Positions 44,388 through 51,406 of a DNA stretch of 51,406 nt are shown piece after piece (position 1 is the first letter of the stretch; each line of letters opens with the position of its first letter). Both the position numbers and the translations under genes were made by a program. This stretch comes from DASRTE01 sp035656095. GTDB lineage: Bacteria > Actinomycetota > Actinomycetes > Jiangellales > Jiangellaceae. The DNA lies in assembly GCA_035656095.1 (NCBI GenBank), contig DASRTE010000006.1, positions 1 through 51,406 on the forward strand, written 5' to 3'. The notes beneath the pieces are model-generated. The model was given only the letters and a program-made list of their open reading frames with translations, was not told the origin of the DNA and made no database searches.

Positions 44388-45652
44388 CGGAAGAACCTCT
44401 TCACGTGCTCGACGCCCGCGACCAGCTCGTCGATCTCGGCGGTGGTCGTGTACACGTAGAACGACGCTCGGGTGGTCGCGGGTATTCCGTACCGCACACA
44501 CACCGGACGTGCGCAATGGTGGCCGACCCGGACCGCGACACCCCGTTCGTCGAGCACCTGGCCGACATCGTGCGGATGGACTCCGTCGAGGGTGAACGAC
44601 ACCGTGCCCCCGCGCGCGATCGGCAGCCGTGGACCGATGATCCGGACCCCGTCGATGTCGCCGAGCCGCTGCAGCGCGTACGTCGTCAGCGCCTTCTCGT
44701 GTGCGGCGACCTTGGGCATGCCGAGCCCGCTGAGGTACTCGACCGCCGCGCCGAGCCCGACCGCCTGGGCGATCGGTGGGGTGCCCGCCTCGAACTTGTG
44801 CGGTATCGGCGCGAAGGTGGAGCCCTCCATGGCGACCGTCTCGATCATCTCACCGCCGCCGAGGAACGGTGGGAGTGCGTCGAGTACCTCGGTCCTCCCC
44901 CACAGCACTCCGATACCGGTGGGGCCGCACATCTTGTGCCCGGTGAACGCGATCAGATCGGCGCCGAGCTCGGTGACGTCGACAGGCGCGTGCGGCACCG
45001 ACTGCGAACAGTCGAGAAGCACCAGCGCACCGACATCGCGGGCCCGTGCGACGACCGGAGAGACCGAGTTGACCGTGCCGAGGATGTTCGACTGGAGCAC
45101 CATCGAGACGATCTTCGTGCGCTCGGTCACGAGCTGGTCGAGGTCGGAGAGGTCGAGCCGGCCCTCGTCGGTCAGCCCGAACCATCGCAGCGTGGCGCCG
45201 GTGCGCTGGCACGCGAGCTGCCACGGGACGATGTTCGAGTGGTGCTCCATCTCGGTGATGACGACCTCGTCGCCCGGCCCGAGCCGGTACCGGGGGTCCG
45301 CCGCCAGGCCGCTGGCCAGCGTGTGGGCCACCAGATTGAGAGCCTCGGTGGCGTTCTTCGCGAACACCACCTCGTCGCGTGACGGTGCACCGATGAACCC
45401 GGCCACCGCGTCGCGGGCGTGTTCGTACGCGGCGGTGGCCTCCTCACCGAGCTGGTGGACGGCGCGTGCGACGTTCGCGTTGTGCCGCTCGTAATGGTCG
45501 GACAGCGCATCGAGGACCGCCCGCGGCTTCTGCGAGGTGTTGGCGGAATCGAGGTAGACCAGCGGCCGGCCGCCGGCCAGCCGTCGGTCGAGGATCGGGA
45601 AGTCCTTGCGGATCCTCTCGACGTCCAGGGGGCTCTGCAGGTCGTACACCAT
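44384..45652 (-). CDS. sufS: Cysteine desulfurase SufS
   Basis: 422-aa PLP enzyme that takes sulfur from cysteine for cluster assembly. PLP lysine in LIAFTGHKMCGPTGIGVLWG; catalytic C380 in RVGHHCARPVCVRYG; N-terminal block YLDSANTSQKPRAVLDAL. ATG 45652 has GGAGG only 3 nt away. GTG 45649 (MYDLQSPLDVERIRKDF) sits at 6 nt and may be the real start. It lies 31 nt after sufC. Confidence 0.95.
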   Translation of the reverse strand: MVYDLQSPLDVERIRKDFPILDRRLAGGRPLVYLDSANTSQKPRAVLDALSDHYERHNANVARAVHQLGEEATAAYEHARDAVAGFIGAPSRDEVVFAKNATEALNLVAHTLASGLAADPRYRLGPGDEVVITEMEHHSNIVPWQLACQRTGATLRWFGLTDEGRLDLSDLDQLVTERTKIVSMVLQSNILGTVNSVSPVVARARDVGALVLLDCSQSVPHAPVDVTELGADLIAFTGHKMCGPTGIGVLWGRTEVLDALPPFLGGGEMIETVAMEGSTFAPIPHKFEAGTPPIAQAVGLGAAVEYLSGLGMPKVAAHEKALTTYALQRLGDIDGVRIIGPRLPIARGGTVSFTLDGVHPHDVGQVLDERGVAVRVGHHCARPVCVRYGIPATTRASFYVYTTTAEIDELVAGVEHVKRFFR

Positions 45653-45683
45653 CCACCTCCTCTCGATGCGGGCCGCGGCGCGA

Positions 45684-46442
45684 TCAGCCCGACGTTGCCG
45701 CGTAGCTGACGTAGCCGTCGGTCTCGAGCTTGTCGGCGAGATCCGGGCCGCCCTCCTCGGCGATCCTGCCGTCGACGAACACGTGCACGAAGTCGGGCCT
45801 GATGTAGCGCAGTATGCGCGTGTAGTGCGTGATCAGCAGCACGCCCTTGCCGCCGCGTGCGTGGAACCGGTTGACGCCCTCGGCGACGACCCGAAGCGCG
45901 TCGATGTCGAGGCCGGAGTCGGTCTCGTCCAGGATGGCCACCCGCGGGTCGAGGAGCTCGAGCTGGAGGATCTCGTGGCGCTTCTTCTCCCCGCCGGAGA
46001 ACCCGGTGTTGAGGTCGCGCTCGGCGAAGGTGGAGTCCATGGCGAGGTCGTCCATGGCGGTCTTGACGTCCTTGACCCAGGCGCGCAGCTTCGGAGCCTC
46101 GCCTGAGACGGCGGTCTTGGCCGTGCGAAGGAAGTTGGACACCGACACGCCGGGAACTTCGACCGGGTACTGCATGGCAAGGAACAGCCCGGCCCGGGCG
46201 CGTTCGTCGACCTTCATCGCGAGCACGTCCTCGCCGTCGAGCGTGACCGTCCCCCGGGTCACGGTGTACTTGGGATGACCGGCGACGGAGTAGGCCAGCG
46301 TGGACTTGCCGGATCCGTTGGGACCCATGATCGCGTGGATCTGGTCCGGCCGGATGGTGAGGTCGACGCCGCGGAGGATCTCCTTGGCGCCGGTCTCGGT
46401 GTCGACCGAGACGTGCAGATCGCGGATCTCGAGCGTGCTCAT
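45684..46442 (-). CDS. sufC: SUF complex ATPase SufC
   Basis: 252-aa ABC ATPase of the SufBC2D scaffold. Walker A IMGPNGSGKSTLAYSVAGHP, signature GFSGGEKKRHEILQLELLDP, Walker B VAILDETDSGLDIDALRVVA and the H-loop LITHYTRILRYI are all complete. It lies after sufD with a 58-nt gap and no gene between. In many actinomycetes a small Rieske-type ferredoxin gene sits at that point, and it is absent here. Confidence 0.96.
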   Translation of the reverse strand: MSTLEIRDLHVSVDTETGAKEILRGVDLTIRPDQIHAIMGPNGSGKSTLAYSVAGHPKYTVTRGTVTLDGEDVLAMKVDERARAGLFLAMQYPVEVPGVSVSNFLRTAKTAVSGEAPKLRAWVKDVKTAMDDLAMDSTFAERDLNTGFSGGEKKRHEILQLELLDPRVAILDETDSGLDIDALRVVAEGVNRFHARGGKGVLLITHYTRILRYIRPDFVHVFVDGRIAEEGGPDLADKLETDGYVSYAATSG

Positions 46443-46500
46443 GGGTGTCGGTGCCTCACTGGTCGAATGCTCGGAGAGTCATCGTGCGGCTCGTGCCATC

Positions 46501-47718
46501 TCACACCGCGCCTGCCTCGTGCAGGGCGAGCTCGCGCTCGACGGCGGCGTGGAGGTGGTCGGTGAGCGCGGGCACGCCGATCTGGTTGATCAGGGACGTG
46601 AAGAACCCGCGCACGACCAGTCGTCTGGCCTGGTCCTCGGGGATTCCCCGCGCCTGCAGGTAGAACAGTTGCTCGTCGTCGAAGCGGCCGGTGGCGCTGG
46701 CGTGGCCCGCGCCCACGATCTCGCCGGTCTCGATCTCCAGGTTGGGTACGGAGTCGGCCCGCGCGCCGTCGGTGAGCACGAGGTTGCGGTTCAGCTCGTA
46801 GGTGGTGATGCCTTCGGCCTCGGGCCTGATGAGGACGTCGCCCACCCACACGGCGTGGGCGTTCTTGCCCTGCAGCGCGCCCTTGTACGCGACGTTGCTG
46901 TGGGCGTGCGGTGTGTTGTGGTCGACGAACAGGCGGTTCTCGACGTGCTGGCCGGCGTCGACGAAGTACATCCCGAGCAATTGGGCGTTGCCTCCCGGGC
47001 CGGCGTAGTCGAGCGACGTCGCGGTGCGCACGAGGTCGCCGCCGAAGGTGACGACGACATGCTTCACGGTGGCATCGCGCCCGACCCTGACGTGGTGGTG
47101 GGAGAGGTGCACGGCGTCGCCGACCCACTCCTGCAGGGTGACGAGGGTGAGGTCGGCGCCGTCGTGAACGACCACCTCGATGTTGTCGGCGAACGTGGCC
47201 GACCCGTCGTACTCGAGCACGACCACGCCCCGGCTGAACGCCTCCGCCGTCACGACGACGTGGCCGGCGGCTGCCTTCTCGGCCGACAGCCCGCGCAGCC
47301 GCACCATCGTCGGCTTCGACGCGGCGACACCGCGCGGCACCGTGACGCTGAGCACCCTGTCGGCCTCGGCCCAGGCCCGAGCGCTGACCCTGTCGCTCGG
47401 GACGTAGCCCGACGACCCGCGACACGGATGGGCGGCATCGCCGGTCTCGACACCGACCTGCGGGTCGGCATCGACGGTGATCTCGTAGTCGTGCCCGTCG
47501 AGCGCGGTGTCCATGTGCAACCCGCGTAGCCGGGCCATCGGGGTGAACCGCCAGGCCTCCTCACGCCCGCGCGGCACGTCGTGAGCGCCGACGTCGAAGG
47601 ACGCGAACCGGTGCAGGGAACTGCCGCCGTGCCCGTTGGCGCGGCCGGTGCCCGCACCGTGTGAGTGTTCGCCGAGGCCGTGCTGTGTCGTGGTCCGCTG
47701 GTCGTCGACCGTGGTCAT
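46501..47718 (-). CDS. sufD: SUF scaffold subunit SufD
   Basis: 405 aa. The C-terminal two thirds is the right-handed beta-helix of SufB/SufD, with VDAGQHVENRLFVDHNTPHA, HSNVAYKGALQGKNAHAVWV and RFDDEQLFYLQARGIPEDQA. The His in DHNTPHAHS corresponds to a conserved cluster-assembly residue. A His/Gly-rich N-terminal stretch (HGLGEHSHGAGTGRANGHGG) could bind metal or be disordered. The start ATG 47718 is 5 nt after the sufB stop. Confidence 0.93.
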   Translation of the reverse strand: MTTVDDQRTTTQHGLGEHSHGAGTGRANGHGGSSLHRFASFDVGAHDVPRGREEAWRFTPMARLRGLHMDTALDGHDYEITVDADPQVGVETGDAAHPCRGSSGYVPSDRVSARAWAEADRVLSVTVPRGVAASKPTMVRLRGLSAEKAAAGHVVVTAEAFSRGVVVLEYDGSATFADNIEVVVHDGADLTLVTLQEWVGDAVHLSHHHVRVGRDATVKHVVVTFGGDLVRTATSLDYAGPGGNAQLLGMYFVDAGQHVENRLFVDHNTPHAHSNVAYKGALQGKNAHAVWVGDVLIRPEAEGITTYELNRNLVLTDGARADSVPNLEIETGEIVGAGHASATGRFDDEQLFYLQARGIPEDQARRLVVRGFFTSLINQIGVPALTDHLHAAVERELALHEAGAV

Positions 47719-47723
47719 CTGGC

Positions 47724-50270
47724 TCAGCCCACCGCGCCTTCCATCTGCATCTCGATCAGCCGGTTGAGCTCGAGCGCGTACTCCATCGGCAGCTCGCGGG
47801 CGATCGGCTCGACGAACCCACGCACGATCATGGCCATGGCCTCGTCCTCGTTCATCCCCCGGCTCATCAGGTAGAAGAGTTGGTCCTCACTCACCTTCGA
47901 GACCGTCGCCTCGTGGCCCATGGACACGTCGTCGGTGCGGACGTCGACGTAGGGGTAGGTGTCGGAGCGCGAGATGGTGTCGATCAGCAGCGCGTCGCAC
48001 TTGACCGTGCTGGCGCTGTGCTCGGCCCGCGGCATGACCTGGACCAGCCCGCGGTAGGAGGTGCGCCCACCGCCGCGCGCCACCGACTTCGAGATGATCG
48101 TCGACGACGTGTGCGGCGCCATGTGGACCATCTTGGCTCCGGCGTCCTGGTGCTGTCCCGCGCCGGCGAAGGCCACCGAGAGCGTCTCCCCCTTGGCGTG
48201 CTCGCCCATCAGCCAGACCGCCGGGTACTTCATGGTCACCTTGGAGCCGATGTTGCCGTCGATCCACTCCATGGTCGCGCCCTCGGCCGCCGTGGCCCGC
48301 TTGGTCACGAGGTTGTAGACGTTGGTCGACCAGTTCTGGATCGTCGTGTAGCGGCAGCGCGCGCCCTTCTTCACGATGATCTCGACGACCGCGCTGTGCA
48401 ACGAGTCGGAGGAGTAGATCGGTGCGGTGCATCCCTCGACGTAGTGGACGTAGGCACCCTCGTCGACGATGATCAGCGTCCGCTCGAACTGGCCCATGTT
48501 CTCGGTGTTGATGCGGAAGTAGGCCTGCAGCGGGATCTCGACGTTCACGCCCTTCGGCACGTAGATGAACGAGCCCCCGGACCACACCGCCGTGTTGAGT
48601 GCGGAGAACTTGTTGTCGCCCGCCGGGATGACCGTGGCGAAGTACTCCTGGAACAACTCCGGGTGCTCTCGCAATCCGGTGTCGGTGTCGAGGAAGATGA
48701 CGCCCTGCTCCTCCAGGTCCTCGCGGATCTTGTGGTACACGACCTCGGAGTTGTGGACGACCATGCCCTCGGCGACAAAGTTGTGCGGCCCGTCGACCTC
48801 GATGTCGTAGACCGGCGCGACGTCGATCGGCATGATCGACTCGACCCTGGCGAAGCCCAGATGATCGTTGACGTGCGCCCGAATGGTCGTACCGCGCGCG
48901 CCGTTGAACGAATGGCTGTAGGCCCGACGACCGAAGCGCTCGAGGCGCTTCGGGTTGCGGCAGCCGAGCTTCTCGAAGTCGCCGGTCAGACCGATGCGGA
49001 ATGCCCCGCCCATCCGTTCCGGCGCGTGCCGGTGCGGCTGCGTGAAGCCCCACGGTCCGCCCGCGCGCAGCCCTGACAACTCGGCAAGCTCGGCAGCATG
49101 CTCGATCAACGGTGCGCTGACACACGTGAGCACGACGCTGCCCGACCGATCGGGCTGGACATAGCCGTCCGCGTCGACCCAGCCACCGAGGAACGCCAGC
49201 CGCTGGTCTGCCGGCAAGCCGAAGACCCATTCCGGAATGTTCTTGCTGTGTGACGTTCCGGAAAGGCCGAGCTTCCAGAACCACTCGACCAGTGCCCTGG
49301 AGTTGACCACCAGCCGGTATTCGTCCGCGGCGATCGCCTCGAGTCCGAACAGCTCGCCGACGACTCGGACGATCTCGGCCCGCAGCGTCTCGTCCGTCGC
49401 AGGGACGGCGAACTGTATCCGGTGCGTTCGACCCGCCGACTGCATGCTGCCGTCGCCCAGATACAGACCCAGCAGCCACAGCAGGTCGACCGTCGTCTCT
49501 GGTGGCGTCGCCACGCCTCGTGCCGCCGGGAGCGGGTGGGGTTCCCCGAATTCCGGAATGCCGCGAGGAACGGCGACGAAGTCGCCGACCTTGATCTCGG
49601 CCAGAGTCACCCAGGAGAGCGCGTAACGGGCGCGCTGCCTGCCCGGCCTGCGCTCGTCTCGAAGCACGAGGAAGGGATGGTTGTCGGTGGCCTTGACCCG
49701 GCGCCCACCCGCTCGGATCTCGAAGACTTCGCGCACATCGGTCTGGGCGGCTGCACGTACGGAAGCGACAACGAACCGCTCGGTGTTCTCGTCGTAAGAG
49801 AAGACCTGGTCGCCGGGCTCGATCTCCTTGATGCGAACCTGGCCACGGTTGGCGGTCCATACCCGGGATTCCCCGTCAAGGCATTCGTACTGCGCGGCCA
49901 CGCCGGCCACCAGGCGCTGCTTCTCTGCTTCCGGGATGCCGAGTCTGTCGTAGGTGCTCTTGATGTCGTCGGGCAGGTCATCCCAGGTGGCTGCCTGCTT
50001 CTCGGTGGAGCGGACGAAGTACTTGATGTTGTCGAAGTCGATGTCCGACACGTCGGCACCCCAGGTGGGGATGGGCTTCTTGTCGAACAGCCGCAGCGCC
50101 TTGAGGCGGGTCTGCAGCATCCAGTCGGGCTCGTTCTTCAAGGCCGAGATCTCCCGGACGACCTCCTCGGACAGTCCGCGCCGGGCGATCGCCCCGGCGG
50201 CGTCGGAGTCGGCCCAGCCGTACTCGTAGCGGCCCAGACCCTCCAGCTCGGGATGAGCGGTGGTGGTCAT
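47724..50270 (-). CDS. sufB: SUF scaffold subunit SufB with an in-frame intein
   Basis: 848-aa precursor. The N-extein is residues 1-129 (ends VAGVAAQYE), the intein is 130-507, and the C-extein is 508-848 (starts SEVVYHKIRE). Spliced SufB would be 470 aa, the normal length. The C-extein has the family blocks NKFSALNTAVWSGGSFIYVP, YVHYVEGCTAPIYSSDSLHS (conserved Cys), TTIQNWSTNVYNLVTKR and QLFYLMSRGMNEDEAMAMIV. SufB is the site of cluster building, so splicing is required for the operon to work. ATG 50270 overlaps the sufR stop (ATGA) and has GGAGGGG 8 nt upstream. Confidence 0.96.
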   Translation of the reverse strand: MTTTAHPELEGLGRYEYGWADSDAAGAIARRGLSEEVVREISALKNEPDWMLQTRLKALRLFDKKPIPTWGADVSDIDFDNIKYFVRSTEKQAATWDDLPDDIKSTYDRLGIPEAEKQRLVAGVAAQYECLDGESRVWTANRGQVRIKEIEPGDQVFSYDENTERFVVASVRAAAQTDVREVFEIRAGGRRVKATDNHPFLVLRDERRPGRQRARYALSWVTLAEIKVGDFVAVPRGIPEFGEPHPLPAARGVATPPETTVDLLWLLGLYLGDGSMQSAGRTHRIQFAVPATDETLRAEIVRVVGELFGLEAIAADEYRLVVNSRALVEWFWKLGLSGTSHSKNIPEWVFGLPADQRLAFLGGWVDADGYVQPDRSGSVVLTCVSAPLIEHAAELAELSGLRAGGPWGFTQPHRHAPERMGGAFRIGLTGDFEKLGCRNPKRLERFGRRAYSHSFNGARGTTIRAHVNDHLGFARVESIMPIDVAPVYDIEVDGPHNFVAEGMVVHNSEVVYHKIREDLEEQGVIFLDTDTGLREHPELFQEYFATVIPAGDNKFSALNTAVWSGGSFIYVPKGVNVEIPLQAYFRINTENMGQFERTLIIVDEGAYVHYVEGCTAPIYSSDSLHSAVVEIIVKKGARCRYTTIQNWSTNVYNLVTKRATAAEGATMEWIDGNIGSKVTMKYPAVWLMGEHAKGETLSVAFAGAGQHQDAGAKMVHMAPHTSSTIISKSVARGGGRTSYRGLVQVMPRAEHSASTVKCDALLIDTISRSDTYPYVDVRTDDVSMGHEATVSKVSEDQLFYLMSRGMNEDEAMAMIVRGFVEPIARELPMEYALELNRLIEMQMEGAVG
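48750..49883 (-). mobile_element. SufB intein with LAGLIDADG homing endonuclease
   Basis: 378-aa class 1 intein. Splicing residues: Cys1 (CLDGESRVWT), block B Thr66-Asp-Asn-His69 (KATDNHPFLVL), and the C-terminal block VYDIEVDGPHNFVAEGMVVHN ending in His-Asn, with Ser as the +1 extein residue. The endonuclease has both dodecapeptides: LLGLYLGDGS (about 137-146) and FLGGWVDADG (about 231-240), with acidic residues kept, so it may still be active. The insertion lies between AAQYE and SEVVYH of SufB. Splicing residues are intact, as needed for a protein the cell depends on. Confidence 0.96.
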
Positions 50271-51025
50271 CGAGAGATCCCCTCCGGGGTGTGCTCGTCG
50301 GTCATGGTGACAGCGCGGTCCGACATCGTGAGCGCCGGGCCGCGCGGGATGTGCGTCGTGCAGATGCCGTCGCCGTGGGCGATCGTCGCGAGCCGCTGGA
50401 CGTGCGTGCCGAGCAACCGCGCGAAGACTTCGGTCTCGGCCTCGCAGAGCTGGGGGAACTGCTCGGCGACGTGGGCGACCGGGCAATGGTGCTGGCAGAG
50501 CTGTTCGCCGGACCCCGTCGGCGATGCCTGGGCAGACGCTGCGTACCCGTCCTCCGACAACGCTTCCGCCAGGGCCATGACTCTTTCCTCCGGAGCGGCG
50601 CCACCGACGAGGTGGCGGTATCGCTCCTCCAACTCGCCGACTCGCCGGCGGGCGAAGTCGCCCACGAGCCGTTCACCCCCGGTCTCGGCGAGGAACCGGA
50701 TGGCGCTGACCGCCAGATCGTCGTACGCCTGTTCGAACGCGTCGCGCCCGGCCTCGGTGAGTGCAAAGACCTTGGCCGGACGGCCCCGTCCGCGCTGACC
50801 GTGGACCCGGGGCTCCCGAGCCTCGATCATGCCGTCACCGAGCAAGGTGTCCAGGTGCCGGCGCACGGCTGCGGAAGTGAGCCCGAGCCGCGCTCCCAGC
50901 GCCGCTGCCGTGGACGGCCCGTTCTCGAGAATTGACCGGGCCACCCGCTCGCGGGTGCCCGCGTGCGGGTCGTCTGTCCCCGGCGTGGCCACCGGGTCAT
51001 GAACGACGTCTCGCACTGTTTTCAC
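50267..51025 (-). CDS. sufR: Iron-sulfur sensing repressor SufR
   Basis: 252-aa regulator. The N-terminal winged helix (about 25-90) reads STAAALGARLGLTSAAVRRH and RGRGRPAKVFALTEAGRDAF. The C-terminal part carries C177, C181, C194 and C222 (LCQHHCPVAH, QLCEAE, GICTTH), the ligand set for a [4Fe-4S] cluster in mycobacterial-type SufR. It should repress the suf operon when the cluster is bound. GTG 51025 (KTVRDVVHDP) is taken as the start, and upstream in-frame codons read through the promoter elements. Its stop overlaps the sufB start. It is divergent from a DUF222-like gene. Confidence 0.92.
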   Translation of the reverse strand: MKTVRDVVHDPVATPGTDDPHAGTRERVARSILENGPSTAAALGARLGLTSAAVRRHLDTLLGDGMIEAREPRVHGQRGRGRPAKVFALTEAGRDAFEQAYDDLAVSAIRFLAETGGERLVGDFARRRVGELEERYRHLVGGAAPEERVMALAEALSEDGYAASAQASPTGSGEQLCQHHCPVAHVAEQFPQLCEAETEVFARLLGTHVQRLATIAHGDGICTTHIPRGPALTMSDRAVTMTDEHTPEGISR

Positions 51026-51072
51026 AACACCATCGTGCTCTATTTCTGTTCCTGTCTCAACCTTGCCACGGT

Positions 51073-51101
51073 TGCGTGTGTCACGCAGGCCAGCCTTACC
51101 T
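51073..51101 (-). promoter_or_regulatory. Palindrome and iron-box-like element in the sufR promoter region
   Basis: TGCGTG-TGT-CACGCA (51073-51087) is a perfect inverted repeat with a 3-nt centre. Directly next to it, read on the minus strand, AGGTAAGGCTGGCCT (51101-51087) matches the DtxR/IdeR core AGGTTAGGCTAACCT at 12 of 15 positions. Both lie 48-76 nt upstream of the sufR start. They are candidates for SufR and iron-regulator sites. Confidence 0.55.
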
Positions 51102-51148
51102 CGCACCAGCCCTGTGGATGGCGTTCGCAGCCTGTCGGACCCAGGCGG

Positions 51149-51169
51149 TAGTCTCGAACACATGTTCGG
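51149..51169 (+). promoter_or_regulatory. Leaderless promoter with LexA-like box at a DUF222-like gene
   Basis: TAGTCT (51149-51154), 7 nt, then ATG 51162. TCGAAC-ACAT-GTTCGG (51154-51169) matches the LexA consensus TCGAACN4GTTCGA except for the last base. The layout is the same as at 5870. Confidence 0.78.
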
Positions 51170-51406
51170 ATCGGTGGATCGGGTGCCTGCCGTCGGCGGG
51201 CCGGTGGTGCGGGTGCCGTTCGCGGCGTTGGCGGCCCGGCCGGTCGGGGTGGAGGCGGCCTATCGCGCGGTGCAGCTGACGAGGCTGGCCGGCGTGGCCG
51301 ACCCGGCCGCTGCCGCCGATCCGGCTGTGTCGGTCGAACCGTGGGATGAGGCGGTGGCGGTCGAACACGACCTGGTCGACCTGATCGCCGCCGTGGAGCG
51401 GGTGAA
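51162..51406 (+). CDS. Probable DUF222 family protein, N-terminal fragment
   Basis: The frame is open from ATG 51162 to the right edge (81 codons): MFGSVDRVPAVGGPVVRVPF ... VEHDLVDLIAAVERV. It is Ala/Val-rich and helical, like the start of DUF222/HNH proteins, and the end (LVDLIAAVERV) resembles the DUF222 entry helix. The leaderless promoter and LexA-like box are almost the same as those of the complete DUF222/HNH gene at 5883 (CTCGAACACATGTTCG versus CTCGAACGCATGTTCG). The HNH domain, if present, lies outside the window. Confidence 0.6.
   Translation, partial: MFGSVDRVPAVGGPVVRVPFAALAARPVGVEAAYRAVQLTRLAGVADPAAAADPAVSVEPWDEAVAVEHDLVDLIAAVERV

Overview
The window is chromosomal DNA from a high-GC actinobacterium. 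Evidence: strong GC bias at third codon positions, many GTG starts, 4-bp stop/start overlaps (GTGA or ATGA), TANNNT promoter elements 6-8 nt in front of start codons, the rimO-pgsA-cinA-clgR order typical of actinomycetes, a ribE-ribM-ribBA-ribH operon, a sufR-B-D-C-S-U-T operon, and DUF222/HNH genes. Genus and order cannot be fixed from the sequence alone. No rRNA, tRNA, CRISPR array or insertion sequence was seen.

Layout. (1) 0-5 kb: start of an SRPBCC gene, then rimO, pgsA, cinA and clgR, then a ROK repressor behind a 32-bp operator-like palindrome. (2) 5-12 kb: GNAT acetyltransferase, DUF222/HNH endonuclease-like gene, AlkB-like dioxygenase, class C serine hydrolase lipoprotein, nitrilase-superfamily amidase, and a metallophosphoesterase with a C-terminal membrane part. 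The DUF222 and AlkB-like genes carry LexA (SOS) boxes over their start codons, as does the DUF222-like gene at the right edge. (3) 12-15.8 kb: a 1074-aa MalT-like ATPase/TPR regulator ending in a SARP-type BTAD module. It is preceded by a 59-aa gene with 11-bp-period direct repeats upstream and a 44-nt perfect-looking hairpin at its 3' end. (4) 15.7-30.4 kb: a catabolic region. It holds a molybdenum hydroxylase operon (coxM-S-L-G, form II active-site loop), a tiny NCS2-permease-like ORF, a PucR regulator, a divergent allH-allF-allG set (oxamate carbamoyltransferase family), two small membrane proteins, and the Mo-hydroxylase maturation operon coxD-coxE-xdhC-mocA. Together they point to purine or other N-heterocycle breakdown that may end in oxamate/carbamoyl phosphate. 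(5) 30.5-33.8 kb: a TPR-LuxR regulator, a SemiSWEET/PQ-loop protein and an FAD monooxygenase. The last two share a three-block promoter with identical spacing. (6) 33.8-43.6 kb, all on the minus strand: hisG, hisE; ribH, ribBA, ribM, ribE, ribD under an FMN riboswitch; rpe, rsmB, fmt, def and an HAD hydrolase. (7) 43.6-51 kb: the SUF iron-sulfur operon led by sufR. SufB is interrupted by a 378-aa class 1 intein with a LAGLIDADG endonuclease. The sufR promoter region holds an iron-box-like element abutting a perfect 15-bp palindrome.

The strongest leads are the Mo hydroxylase/PucR/AllFGH locus, the paired LuxR-neighbour promoters, the small gene, repeats and hairpin in front of the BTAD regulator, and the SOS boxes built into leaderless promoters.
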